Assembly (NCBI GenBank): GCA_016210745.1
Contig: JACQTO010000202.1
Coordinates: forward strand, 1 to 38,800
Direction of reading: 5' to 3'
Length of the DNA: 38,800 bases
DNA from: Betaproteobacteria bacterium
GTDB taxonomy: Bacteria; Pseudomonadota; Gammaproteobacteria; Burkholderiales; SG8-39
The notes beneath the pieces are model-generated. The model saw only the letters and a program-made list of their open reading frames with translations. It was not told where the DNA came from and searched no databases. Below, piece by piece: positions 15,296-23,437 of this stretch; position 1 is the first letter of the stretch, and each line of letters starts with the position of its first letter. The position numbers were made by a program, and so were the translations under genes.

Positions 15296-16456
15296 TCAGA
15301 ACGACCGCGGCAGACCGAGCACGTGCTCCGCGACGTACGAGAGAATCAGGTTGGTCGAAATCGGCGCAACCTGATATAGCCGCGTTTCACGGAATTTTCG
15401 CTCGACATCGTAATCGCAGGCGAAGCCGAACCCGCCGTGAAATTGCAGGCAGGCGTTGGCTGCCTCCCAGGAGGCATCGGCGGCCAGGAGCTTGGCCATG
15501 TTGGCCTCCGCACCGCAGGGTTTGTGCGCGTCGAAAAGCTCGCATGCCTTGAAGCGCATCAGGTCGGCCGCTTCCAAATTGACGTACGCTCTGGCGATCG
15601 GAAATTGCACGCCTTGATTCTGGCCGATGGGGCGACCGAACACGATGCGCTCGTTGGCATACTTGACCACCTTTTCGATGAACCAGTAGCCATCACCTAT
15701 GCATTCGGCGGCGATAAGCGTGCGCTCCGCATTGAGTCCGTCGAGAATGTACTTGAAACCGAGGCCCTCCTTCCCGATCAGGTTTTCCGCGGGAATCTCC
15801 AGATCGTCGAAGAACAGCTCGTTGGTTTCATGATTCACCATGTTGCGTATCGGCCGCACCGTGAGGCCCTTGCCGACCGACTGATGCAGGTCGACGAGAA
15901 AGATCGACATGCCCTCGGATTTCTTTCGCACTTCGGCAATAGGCGTGGTGCGCGCGAGCAGAATCATCATGTCGGAGTGCGCGACGCGCGAAATCCAGAC
16001 CTTCTGCCCGTTGACGACGTAGCGATCGCCCCGTTTCACCGCCGTGGTCTTGATCCTGGTCGTGTCGGTGCCGGTTGTCGGTTCGGTCACTCCCATCGCT
16101 TGCAGGCGCAGCTCGCCCGAGGCGATCTTGGGCAGATACGCGCGCTTCTGCGCTTCCGAACCGTGGCGCAGCAGCGTACCCATGTTGTACATCTGGCCGT
16201 GGCAGGCGCCGGAATTGCCGCCGGCGCGGTTGATTTCTTCCATGATCACCGACGCTTCGGCAAGGCTCAGGCCCGAGCCCCCGTACTCCTGCGGGATCAG
16301 CGCGGCCATCCACCCCGCTTTGGTCAGGGCGGTGACGAACTCGTCCGGGTAGCCGCGCTCCTCGTCGATGCGGCGAAAGTACTCGCCCGGGAATTGCGCG
16401 CACAGCGAGCGCACGGCGTCGCGTATTTCCTGGTATTGATCCGGTCCCTTTGGCAT
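15296..16456 (-). CDS. Acyl-CoA dehydrogenase
   Basis: This 386-residue FAD enzyme introduces an alpha-beta double bond into an acyl-CoA, passing electrons to ETF. It is full length, with the three acyl-CoA dehydrogenase domains: MGVTEPTTGTDTT (121-133) and VNGQKVWIS (148-156) in the FAD/substrate region, and LQFHGGFGFACDYDVERKFRETRLYQVAP (337-365) at the end. The usual catalytic glutamate of medium-chain enzymes would fall at P365 and is absent. A glutamate in LNAERTLIAA (E244) sits where isovaleryl-CoA and long-chain dehydrogenases carry theirs, so that residue is the probable base. The start at 16456 (MPKGPDQYQE) lies just inside the family-C inverted repeat. Adjacent hydratase upstream suggests a short beta-oxidation-like pathway. 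Confidence 0.92.
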   Translation of the reverse strand: MPKGPDQYQEIRDAVRSLCAQFPGEYFRRIDEERGYPDEFVTALTKAGWMAALIPQEYGGSGLSLAEASVIMEEINRAGGNSGACHGQMYNMGTLLRHGSEAQKRAYLPKIASGELRLQAMGVTEPTTGTDTTRIKTTAVKRGDRYVVNGQKVWISRVAHSDMMILLARTTPIAEVRKKSEGMSIFLVDLHQSVGKGLTVRPIRNMVNHETNELFFDDLEIPAENLIGKEGLGFKYILDGLNAERTLIAAECIGDGYWFIEKVVKYANERIVFGRPIGQNQGVQFPIARAYVNLEAADLMRFKACELFDAHKPCGAEANMAKLLAADASWEAANACLQFHGGFGFACDYDVERKFRETRLYQVAPISTNLILSYVAEHVLGLPRSF

Positions 16457-16467
16457 GGTGCACCCCT

Positions 16468-16552
16468 CAAAATGGGGTCAGAGTAACATTTCCCAAACGC
16501 ATCGAACCAACGCGGCATCGCTCAAATGAAATGTTACTCTGACCCCATTTTG
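16468..16552. repeat. Family-C inverted repeat, copy 1 (25-bp arms, GTTACTCTGACCCC core)
   Basis: Arms 16468-16492 and 16528-16552 are perfect reverse complements with a 35-base loop. The repeat fills almost the whole gap between the hydratase stop (16554) and the dehydrogenase start (16456). Copy 2 is at 31874-31965. The core resembles repeats I recall from many proteobacterial genomes, often beside REP-associated transposases, but no transposase is present here. Confidence 0.75.
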
Positions 16553-16553
16553 C

Positions 16554-17408
16554 TCAGGCCAGTGTTGCAGTCGCGTCCATGGCAAGCCACCCCTCGGCAT
16601 CTCTTGCCCAAAGCGCCACGGTCTTGCCGTCATTCTCCGGCCGGCCGCAAACCGCAAACGGCGTGTTGGCGAACAGGGGCTTCATGGCGCGGAAGGAAAA
16701 AGTCGCGACGCTCGCCCCGGGCATGTTGCGCCGAAGCACATCCATGAGCAGCGTGGCAATCAGCGGTCCATGCACCACCAGGCCGGGATAACCCTCGACT
16801 TCGGTCACATAGCGGTAGTCGTAATGGATGCGATGGCCGTTGAAGGTCAGCGCGGAATAGCGAAACAACAGCACCTCGTCGGGCACGATCTCCCGCGTCC
16901 AAGCTTCATCGCGCGGCGCGGCCCGCGGGCTGGGTGCCGGATCGGCTGGCCCCGGGTTGTCCCGGTAGACCAGATCCTGATCCTCGGTAAGCGCGAGGCC
17001 CCCGGGATTGCCGATCTCGTGGCGCACCTGTACGAATACCAGGGCCCCGCTTCGCCCTTCCTTGGCGCTCACGCTGACGATACGCGAGGTGCGGGAGAGC
17101 GCATCTCCGACCCGAATGGGCTGATGAAACTCAAAGCGACTGCCGGCCCACATGCGCCGCGGCAGCGGCACCGGCGGCAGGAATCCGCCGCGCACCGGGT
17201 GCCCGTCTCGGCCGATTTCGGAATGCCGATACTGCGGAAGGAAATAGAGCCAATGCCATAGGGGCGCAATCGCCTCGCCTGCCCGGGGATACGGGTCATC
17301 CCGATCCAGGGTCGCCGAGAGGGCCGCGATGGGCGCGGAGGTAACAAGGTCGGAGCGCGACTCCGTCTTTCCGATCCAGCCCTGCAGGTAATCGATGTTC
17401 ACGTCCAT
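16554..17408 (-). CDS. MaoC/HTD2-type acyl-CoA hydratase (FAS1-like dehydratase, mesaconyl-C4-CoA hydratase family)
   Basis: The 284-residue protein has a degenerate hotdog domain at the N terminus (about 1-150, with GGFLPPVPLPRRMWAGSRFEF) and a MaoC-like hotdog at the C terminus. The hydratase signature is LFRYSALTFNGHRIHYD (about 184-200), with YPGLVVHGPLIATLLM after it. Family members hydrate 2-enoyl- or mesaconyl-CoA esters or act as 3-hydroxyacyl dehydratases of fatty-acid synthesis. It lies directly upstream of an acyl-CoA dehydrogenase and 44 bases after the deacetylase gene on the same strand, which fits hydration of the dehydrogenase product. Start at 17408 (MDVNIDYLQGWIGK) matches the usual family N terminus. 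Confidence 0.85.
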   Translation of the reverse strand: MDVNIDYLQGWIGKTESRSDLVTSAPIAALSATLDRDDPYPRAGEAIAPLWHWLYFLPQYRHSEIGRDGHPVRGGFLPPVPLPRRMWAGSRFEFHQPIRVGDALSRTSRIVSVSAKEGRSGALVFVQVRHEIGNPGGLALTEDQDLVYRDNPGPADPAPSPRAAPRDEAWTREIVPDEVLLFRYSALTFNGHRIHYDYRYVTEVEGYPGLVVHGPLIATLLMDVLRRNMPGASVATFSFRAMKPLFANTPFAVCGRPENDGKTVALWARDAEGWLAMDATATLA

Positions 17409-17452
17409 GCGCGGTTTCGGACCGATGTCGGGGCGCGCCGAATTCCGGCGCC

Positions 17453-18307
17453 TCAGGCGCGCGATTGTGGTGCCCAGTCCTGCGCGAGCACGTGATTCGC
17501 GATGTCAATGCGCCGCGCGATCCAGACGTCCTTGCACCGCGCCGCGGCCTCGACGATCTTGGAATAGAAGTAGGCGCCGCGCGGATGTCCGTAAATGTGC
17601 GCGTGGCACGTGACGTCGATGATGCTCAGTTCGCCGCTCTGCTGTGCGACCTCGATGTTCTGATTGAAAGACTCCAGCATCATCGCCGGCGGATTGCCGT
17701 ACTTCATCGACGGCATATCGTTCACATCGGTGCCCAGCGGAATGGCGACGATCTTGCGGCCGTCGAAATTCTGCACATAGGGCAGATCGTCGTCAAAAAC
17801 ATCGCCGTGCCAAAGGTAACCCGCTTCGGCGAGAAAACGCGGGCTCTTGGGACCCGATGTGCCGCGCGGGCTGAGCCAGCCTTTGACCGGTTTGCCGGAG
17901 GCTTTTTGCAGCAGATCGGTGCAACGCGCGATGTTCTTGCGCTCTTCTTCCTCGCGGAACAGCAGCGGAATGACGTCCATGGCGTACGAGTGCGACAAGA
18001 CCTCATGGCCCGCATCCGCGACCGCCTTGACGGCCTCGGGCGAGCGTTCGGCGATGACCGCGCAGGTCATGACGCTCGACTTCGCACCATGACGATCGAG
18101 GGCGTCGAGCAGCCGGTAGATCCCACGCTTGACGCCGTAGGCGGCCCAGGAGACCGCCATCGTATCGATGATCCCCGGCACCACGGGCAAAGGATTGCCC
18201 ATCGGGCTGATCCCCGGAGCCTTGCCGTCGGACCAAGCTTCTAGACAGACGTTGAAAATGACTGCGATGCGTTTTCCGTTGGGCCATACACGGCTTGCCT
18301 GATTCAT
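17453..18307 (-). CDS. NodB-fold (CE4) polysaccharide-deacetylase-like hydrolase
   Basis: The 284-residue protein has no signal peptide and is probably cytoplasmic. The barrel core is visible as RIAVIFNVCLEAW, VMTCAVIAERSPEAVKAVADAGHEVLSHSY, GWLSPRGTSG and CHAHIYGHP. The usual metal triad is altered: the first aspartate pair reads CLEAW (E23), H106 is kept, and the second histidine of the HxxxH motif is D111. This pattern is nearer to the PuuE-type allantoinase branch than to chitin deacetylases, so the substrate is likely a small amide or ureide. It precedes the hydratase by 44 bases. The family-B hairpin element lies about 110 bases upstream of its start. Confidence 0.78.
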   Translation of the reverse strand: MNQASRVWPNGKRIAVIFNVCLEAWSDGKAPGISPMGNPLPVVPGIIDTMAVSWAAYGVKRGIYRLLDALDRHGAKSSVMTCAVIAERSPEAVKAVADAGHEVLSHSYAMDVIPLLFREEEERKNIARCTDLLQKASGKPVKGWLSPRGTSGPKSPRFLAEAGYLWHGDVFDDDLPYVQNFDGRKIVAIPLGTDVNDMPSMKYGNPPAMMLESFNQNIEVAQQSGELSIIDVTCHAHIYGHPRGAYFYSKIVEAAARCKDVWIARRIDIANHVLAQDWAPQSRA

Positions 18308-18378
18308 TTCTGCTCCTGGTTTCGTTCGCTAGAAGCCCACGTCAATCGGGCCGATGCCTCAATCCTAAGCCGGGCGAA

Positions 18379-18506
18379 CCGGAATCGACGATGCTGGTCT
18401 TGCCGTTCATCAATCTCCCCATTTTGTGCAGTTGCTTGCAACTGCACAAAATGGGGAGACCAGATAAAAGCCAATTTTCGCCACTTTCGCCAACGCCCGT
18501 CTCGAT
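18379..18506 (-). repeat. Family-B intergenic element, copy 2, with 21-bp perfect hairpin
   Basis: Arms 18415-18435 and 18438-18458 pair perfectly around TT. Compared with copy 1, the pairs T-A/G-C and C-G/A-T are exchanged on both arms at the same positions. The flanks CTTGCCGTTCATCAAT and ATAAAAGCCAA match copy 1. The element lies between the orphan molybdopterin subunit stop and the deacetylase start. CTGGTCT (18394-18400) can pair with AGACCAG (18457-18463) as an alternative fold. Confidence 0.7.
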
Positions 18507-18529
18507 TAGTCCCAAAATCCTACATCCGG

Positions 18530-20836
18530 TCAATCCTCAAGTAGCGGCTCGCCCCGCGCCGACCGTATGGCCCGATACACCACTTCGGGCACAAGAGGCA
18601 GCGCGGTGATCCGGACTCCGACCGCATCCTCGATGGCATTGGCGATCGCGGGCGACACCGCGAATGTGCCCGATTCCCCTGCTCCCTTCGCTCCGAACGG
18701 GCCGCTATGCTGTTCGGACACGACGGTTTCGTTTTCCATCGTCGAGGGCAGGTCCTGCATGCCCGGAATCTTGTAATTGGCAAGCGACGGATTGACCAAT
18801 TGTCCTCGGTCGAACTCCATGCGCTCGAACAGGGTCGCGCCAAGCTGCATGATGGCCGCCCCCGATATTTGCGTCGCGACGATGCGCGGATTGATGGGTT
18901 TGCCGGCATCGATGACATTGACCAAGCGCGTGACGCGCACGTGTCCGGTCTCGGTGTCGACTTCCACCTCGGCGCCGGCGCCCCCGATCATCCAGAACGG
19001 CGTGATATTGGCAGACATCCCGGTTTCATGGTCGGCCGGCGCATAGCTGGAGCTGAAATTACCGATGCCGATGACGTTCCCCGCCTGCATGCCGTATTTC
19101 TTCTGAAACACCGCCGCGACCGTTCCCGGTGCATACGCGAGGCCGACTTCGAGGGAAAGGGCCTCCAGCTTGGCGCGCGCATCCTGCGCCGCGGCATGCA
19201 CGGCGTGTCCCATGTGAAACATCGAGCGCGACCCGAGGGTGCCCATGTCGTAAGGCGCCATATCGGTATCGCCGTGCACCACTTTCACCGACTCGGTCGG
19301 TATATCAAGGACTTCGCCGACAATCTGCGCCATCGCGGTATCGGAGCCTTGTCCCATGTCGGCCGTGTTGCAGTACAGGCAGGCGCTTCCGTCCGCGGCG
19401 ATAGTGACAGTGGCGACCGAAGTAGTCGGCGAAATCGACGCCTTGAAGCCGATTGCGATGCCGTGGCCGCGCCGAATCGAACCGGTGCCCCGCTCGAAGG
19501 GCTCCCGCCAGCGCATTCGTTCTTCAAGCCTCGAAAGCACGCCGTCGAACGCGGCGTCACGCATGAGCGTGCCGGTTGCATGGGGCCGCCCGTCGCGCAG
19601 GATGTTCTTTTCCCGAAACGCGAGCGGGTCCATGTCGAGCGACCGTGCGATGAGATCGGTGTGACTCTCGTAGGCCCAAACCAGCTGCGGAATTCCGAAA
19701 CCGCGCAATGCGGCCGCCGGCGGAAGGTTCGTGTATACCGCATACGAATCGATATGCACGTTGTCGATGTCGTAGGGACCGGCGGAGGTGAACCCGGATT
19801 TCTGCGTGACGCGCGGACCTATGTCGGCATACGCGCCGCCGTTCCACCATACCTCGCATTGCCGCGCCGTGATCCGGCCATCCTTGTTCACCCCGCTCTT
19901 GATGCGGAACGTCGTTGGGTGCTTGCTGATGGTATAGAACTGCTCCTCCATCGTGAGCGAGATCTTGACCGGGCGTTGCACGAGCAGCGAGAGCGCTGCG
20001 ACCAAAGCTTCCAGCTTGATGTAGGTCTTGGCCCCGAAGCCTCCGCCCAGAAATCCGGTCTTCACGCGAACGCGGTATTCCGGCCAGCCAAGCAGCCGCG
20101 CAATCTCGGTGCGAACGAATGAGGGCATCTGCGAGGCGGTGTGGATGGTCAGCCCCGATTCCGTCGGCTCCGCGAGCGTAACCATCGGTTCCAGGGGCGT
20201 ATGCATCACCTGCTGTGTGCGGAAGATATGCTCGAAGACGTGATCGGCTTCGGCAAACGCCTTGTCCACGTCGCCTCGGCGCAGCTTGTAGTCGAGCGCA
20301 ACGTTGGTGTTCTTCCGGCCTTTGAAATGCTTGAGATCCGGAAACGTTCCGGCCGGTTTCAACTCGTCGTGCACGATCACGCTCGAGTTGACCGCCTCGA
20401 CCTCGTCGAATACGGCCGGCAGTTCCTCGTAGTCGGCCGTGATCAGCGATGCTGCCAGTTCGGCGATATGCGGATCGGAAGCGAGTGCGACGGCAACCGG
20501 TTCGCCGGCATAGCGCACCTTTTCCAATGCCAGGATCGGCTGGTCGTGGAACGCCGGTCCGAAGTACGGCTCCGGAATGAGGCGGCGCACATCTTCCCCG
20601 GTGATCACCGAATGCACGCCGGCGACGGCGCGGGCCGCGCTCGTATCGATGCCGCGGATGCGCCCATGCGCGATGCTGCTGCGGAAGATCTTCCCGTAGA
20701 GCATCCCGGGCAGGCGCAGATTGTGCGTGTATTCGGCCCTGCCCGTTACCTTGGCCTCGCCTTCGAGCCGCGGAACCGAGCGGCCGACTTGCCTCGCCTG
20801 ATCAGTCTGCTGAACCTTCTTTACTCTTGTATCCAT
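18530..20836 (-). CDS. Xanthine-dehydrogenase-family molybdopterin-binding (large) subunit
   Basis: The 768-residue protein is the large subunit of a molybdenum hydroxylase, which inserts water-derived oxygen into an aldehyde or N-heterocycle. Seen here: the N-terminal a/b hammerhead domain (VTGRAEYTHNLRLPGMLYGKIFRSSIAHGRI), the FLGGGFGAKT cofactor loop, AALRGFGIPQ, QGSDTAMAQI, and the catalytic glutamate in GAKGAGESGTF (E721). The start at 20836 (ATG, MDTRV) is preferred over a TTG one codon upstream. It has no small [2Fe-2S] or FAD subunit beside it, unlike the second such gene at 35-37 kb. It may borrow electron-transfer subunits encoded elsewhere. Substrate cannot be stated. Confidence 0.9.
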   Translation of the reverse strand: MDTRVKKVQQTDQARQVGRSVPRLEGEAKVTGRAEYTHNLRLPGMLYGKIFRSSIAHGRIRGIDTSAARAVAGVHSVITGEDVRRLIPEPYFGPAFHDQPILALEKVRYAGEPVAVALASDPHIAELAASLITADYEELPAVFDEVEAVNSSVIVHDELKPAGTFPDLKHFKGRKNTNVALDYKLRRGDVDKAFAEADHVFEHIFRTQQVMHTPLEPMVTLAEPTESGLTIHTASQMPSFVRTEIARLLGWPEYRVRVKTGFLGGGFGAKTYIKLEALVAALSLLVQRPVKISLTMEEQFYTISKHPTTFRIKSGVNKDGRITARQCEVWWNGGAYADIGPRVTQKSGFTSAGPYDIDNVHIDSYAVYTNLPPAAALRGFGIPQLVWAYESHTDLIARSLDMDPLAFREKNILRDGRPHATGTLMRDAAFDGVLSRLEERMRWREPFERGTGSIRRGHGIAIGFKASISPTTSVATVTIAADGSACLYCNTADMGQGSDTAMAQIVGEVLDIPTESVKVVHGDTDMAPYDMGTLGSRSMFHMGHAVHAAAQDARAKLEALSLEVGLAYAPGTVAAVFQKKYGMQAGNVIGIGNFSSSYAPADHETGMSANITPFWMIGGAGAEVEVDTETGHVRVTRLVNVIDAGKPINPRIVATQISGAAIMQLGATLFERMEFDRGQLVNPSLANYKIPGMQDLPSTMENETVVSEQHSGPFGAKGAGESGTFAVSPAIANAIEDAVGVRITALPLVPEVVYRAIRSARGEPLLED

Positions 20837-20887
20837 CAATAACCGATCCGGCCTCTTGGGTTGGAGTGAACGCTAAGGCTGAAAAAC

Positions 20888-21014
20888 GTCACTGCCGCTA
20901 AAGCGGGAGTCCAGGCGATGCCAGGTTCGACTGGCCCCTGCCCCCGGCAGACGCATTCGAAGGCAAGCTTCGCAGGTGGGTGACGCGAATTAGATCCTTC
21001 AGAGCTTCCCTAGG
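20888..21014. mobile_element. MITE-like element, copy 2 (left end decayed)
   Basis: The right end reads in reverse complement CCTAGGGAAGCTCTGAAGG, matching copy 1. The inner blocks GTCACTGCCGCTAAAGCGGG (20888 onward) and GCATTCGAAGGCAAGCTTCG (20953 onward) align with copy 1. The left terminal repeat is not recognisable. It sits 44 bases beyond the stop of the Tat-lipoprotein oxidoreductase and 50 bases upstream of the molybdopterin subunit start. Confidence 0.6.
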
Positions 21015-21057
21015 CTGTTTTTCCGAATTATGAATGGTAAAGCAATCGAACGGTTTT

Positions 21058-22674
21058 TCACAATATCGTAGTCGCTCGCACGCCGAGGGACTTGAGCACG
21101 CGCTCGGCTGCGAGCACGCCGCGATAATTCGCTTCCTCGAACAGCGACATACCGGAAAGATCGGCGTGAGCGAGCTGGATGCGGCCATACACTCTCGATA
21201 GCGCCGTGCGGCTGCCATGCCACAGCGTCCCCGGCAGCGGCCGCGCCATGGCATGCCCGTAGCGGCAAACATCCATTCGGCTGGTGATGGTGCGAATATC
21301 CGGATGCGGCCGCTCCAACTCTCTGAGAATCGCATCGGCCCACGCTTCACGCGGGGCCGCCAGCAACTTTTCGCGGGCAGCCCGCGCAAGCGGGTCCGCC
21401 AGAGCGCGGTAATAGGTGAAAACGGTGGGCCCGGGCTTCGTGCGCATGTGTTGATGCGTGGCGACGACATAGCCCAGGCCGGGGCTGTCGTAGATCACGT
21501 TGTCCCAGGAAAGCGGCGCGCCATGGCGCTCTTCGGGCAGGCGATCAAGGGTCAGATTGGCGACCAGCCACGGCGCGTAATCGATTTTGCGCGCGGCAGC
21601 GGCAAGCGGCGCGGGCGCCTCCGGCCAGACCCGCGGCAGCACGAATGCGTTCGCGGCCCAGATCAATTGTTCCGCCTCGATCCGGACTGTTCGTTGTTCC
21701 TCGCTGAGAAACACTTCGGCAAAAACGCGCCTGGCTGCCTGACCGATGCGCGTACACAGCGCGCTCGTGAGCAGGTGCCCGCGCAAGCCCTCCTCGATCC
21801 GCCGCACCATCCAGCCGTTGCCTTCGGGTGCCGTCAGCACGATGTCGCTGCTGGCCTCCTGCGCCTCGCCGTCGCGGCAAGCGAAGTAGTGTATCCCGGC
21901 CCAAGCCGAAGTCTGCGCCGAGCCCGTGCCGTAATCGTCGCGGCAGGCATAGTCGACGTACCAGTGCAGGGATTGGCTGTCGATGCCTTGCGAGCGCAGC
22001 CAATCGCGCATGGTCTGGCGGTCGAGCGCCAGCAGTTCGGGATCGCGCGAGGACAGATCGAGGGGCAACGCAAACGCCTTCCTGCCGTCGCGCCCGCGCC
22101 GGACCTTGAACGAGGCCATGAGATCGATGAACCGCTGCATCTGTGCGCGCTCGGTCGCGGACAGGCCCGCTTGCGGCATCAAACCTTCCTGCCACACGCC
22201 GTTGCGGTACAAGCGTTCCTGCGGTGCCTGACAGAGATAGCGCTCGTCGTAGCGCGGCTTTGCCGCGTGCGGATCGCCTTCGATGGCCCCCAGATCGGCG
22301 AGCAGTTCGCGAACCGCCCGTGCCTCGCGCGTCGGCAGCGGCAGATAGTGGGAAGCCCACGGAAATGCCGACACCGCGTTTTCGCCCCAGCGCGCATTGC
22401 CGCCCACGCGCGGTTCAAGCTCGCACAGCAGAACGTCGTCGATCCCCGCCTTGGCAAGCCTCCAAGCCGCCGAAAGACCGGCAATTCCGCCGCCTATGAT
22501 CACGGCCGTGCAGCGCCGCGTCTCGATCGGCGGTGGAAACCCGCCCTTCAGCAGGCGATGGCCGAAAGCGGCGTCGGCACCCAGAAGTCCCCCCGGCGGC
22601 AGCGGCGGCGTCGCATCGGCGCAGCCCGCCAGCGGCAGCGCGCCGGCGGCCGCGAGGAATTCGCGGCGGTTCAA
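21058..22674 (-). CDS. Tat-exported lipoprotein FAD oxidoreductase (amine-oxidase/NAD(P)-binding-8 fold)
   Basis: The 538-residue protein starts with a twin-arginine signal (RREF, R3-R4) ending in a lipobox LAGC (C18), so it is exported folded and anchored by lipid. After the signal comes the FAD loop GGGIAG (61-66) with CELEPRVGGNARWGEN, the GG doublet of amine-oxidase-type flavoproteins. A long cap domain and C-terminal FAD segment (GRIQLAHADLSGMSLFEEANYRGVLAAERVL) follow. It probably oxidises an amine or similar substrate in the periplasm. Relatives, as I recall, often occur beside membrane-bound spermidine-synthase/DUF350 genes like those at 26.9-31.8 kb, though here about 4 kb separates them. 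No partner gene is adjacent. Confidence 0.78.
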   Translation of the reverse strand: MNRREFLAAAGALPLAGCADATPPLPPGGLLGADAAFGHRLLKGGFPPPIETRRCTAVIIGGGIAGLSAAWRLAKAGIDDVLLCELEPRVGGNARWGENAVSAFPWASHYLPLPTREARAVRELLADLGAIEGDPHAAKPRYDERYLCQAPQERLYRNGVWQEGLMPQAGLSATERAQMQRFIDLMASFKVRRGRDGRKAFALPLDLSSRDPELLALDRQTMRDWLRSQGIDSQSLHWYVDYACRDDYGTGSAQTSAWAGIHYFACRDGEAQEASSDIVLTAPEGNGWMVRRIEEGLRGHLLTSALCTRIGQAARRVFAEVFLSEEQRTVRIEAEQLIWAANAFVLPRVWPEAPAPLAAAARKIDYAPWLVANLTLDRLPEERHGAPLSWDNVIYDSPGLGYVVATHQHMRTKPGPTVFTYYRALADPLARAAREKLLAAPREAWADAILRELERPHPDIRTITSRMDVCRYGHAMARPLPGTLWHGSRTALSRVYGRIQLAHADLSGMSLFEEANYRGVLAAERVLKSLGVRATTIL

Positions 22675-22784
22675 GACAGCTCCGGCAACACCGGCCGAAA
22701 TGGGCCAGGTGCCAGAAATCGCGCGTCAGTAGGGTGTTTCCGGACGATCAAGGTGCCGGACCCCGGGGGGGAAACTCTGACAGG

Positions 22785-22837
22785 CAGGGGAGTCTTTTTC
22801 AGGACTCCCCTGAACCAGCAAGCGAAGCGCTGCTGGT
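22785..22837 (-). terminator. Two consecutive hairpins after the 2-oxoacid oxidoreductase operon
   Basis: In transcription order the first stem pairs 22837-22831 with 22820-22814 (ACCAGCA/TGCTGGT) and has an extra three-pair tip. The second pairs 22812-22803 with 22794-22785 (CAGGGGAGTC/GACTCCCCTG, loop CTGAAAAA). They start about 25 bases after the gamma-subunit stop. No U-run follows. They probably mark the operon's 3' end. Confidence 0.5.
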
Positions 22838-22860
22838 CGAGCATTCGGTGAAAGGCAGGG

Positions 22861-23427
22861 CTAAGCTGGTACCTGTACCTTGGTCCCTTCCTCCAGCCCT
22901 CGCCTGAATGCTCTGAGATTCAGCTCCTGCACCTTCTTTGGAACGCTTTCCGCAATGGCCCGCTCCATGGAGGCCTTCGACAAGAGGCCCGTCAAGCCCG
23001 TCAGCGCTCCCAACATAAGAACACTGGTGACGAGGGGGTTCCCGAGTTCTTTCTCGGCGATTTGACTCGCGGGTACGGAGCATACTTGCGATGCCCCAAG
23101 ATTGATCTTGCTTCCGTCGACGTACGTGGAGTCGATGACCAGGATCCCTCCCGGCCGCAGACAGCTTCCGTTCTTGTCCAGGGCCTGCTGCGCCATGGTT
23201 ACGAGCACGTTCGCTTTTGTCACCTCAGGGAAATCGACTTTTTCATCCGAGATGACGACGTCGGTGCGCACGTCTCCGCCCCGCTGCTGCATGCCGTAGG
23301 TCTCGACCTGGGTGGCTTCCTTGCCGTCATAGATCGCGGCTGTGGCAAGAATGCGTCCCAGCATGACTATGCCTTGGCCGCCTAGACCTGCAAACCTCAG
23401 TTCTGTCCTGCTTGTTCCGGTTTTCAT
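22861..23427 (-). CDS. 2-oxoacid:ferredoxin oxidoreductase, gamma subunit
   Basis: This 188-residue protein is the gamma subunit of a four-subunit oxidoreductase that oxidatively decarboxylates a 2-oxo acid with CoA and ferredoxin. It has the family opening LRFAGLGGQGIVMLGRILATAA, then ETYGMQQRGGDVRTDVVIS and GNPLVTSVLMLGALTGLTG. The gamma subunit helps bind CoA. The start at 23427 (MKTGTSRTELR) follows GGGG; a longer frame to 23487 overlaps the beta gene and is rejected. It is last in the operon delta-alpha-beta-gamma, ten bases after the beta stop, and is followed by two hairpins. Confidence 0.9.
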   Translation of the reverse strand: MKTGTSRTELRFAGLGGQGIVMLGRILATAAIYDGKEATQVETYGMQQRGGDVRTDVVISDEKVDFPEVTKANVLVTMAQQALDKNGSCLRPGGILVIDSTYVDGSKINLGASQVCSVPASQIAEKELGNPLVTSVLMLGALTGLTGLLSKASMERAIAESVPKKVQELNLRAFRRGLEEGTKVQVPA

Positions 23428-23437
23428 AGGGGCCCCA

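Noticed and set aside
15166..18458. Family-B hairpins as ordinary Rho-independent terminators
   Set aside because: Neither strand has a U-tract after the stem, the flanking sequence is conserved on both sides, and the stems are far longer than needed.
18707..20122. 471-codon plus-strand open frame opposite the orphan molybdopterin subunit
   Set aside because: The minus-strand protein has all conserved motifs; the antisense product is low-complexity Arg/His-rich with no recognisable domain.
21217..22851. 544-codon plus-strand open frame opposite the Tat lipoprotein flavoprotein
   Set aside because: Same reasoning: the minus strand carries signal, lipobox and FAD motifs, and the plus frame shows none.
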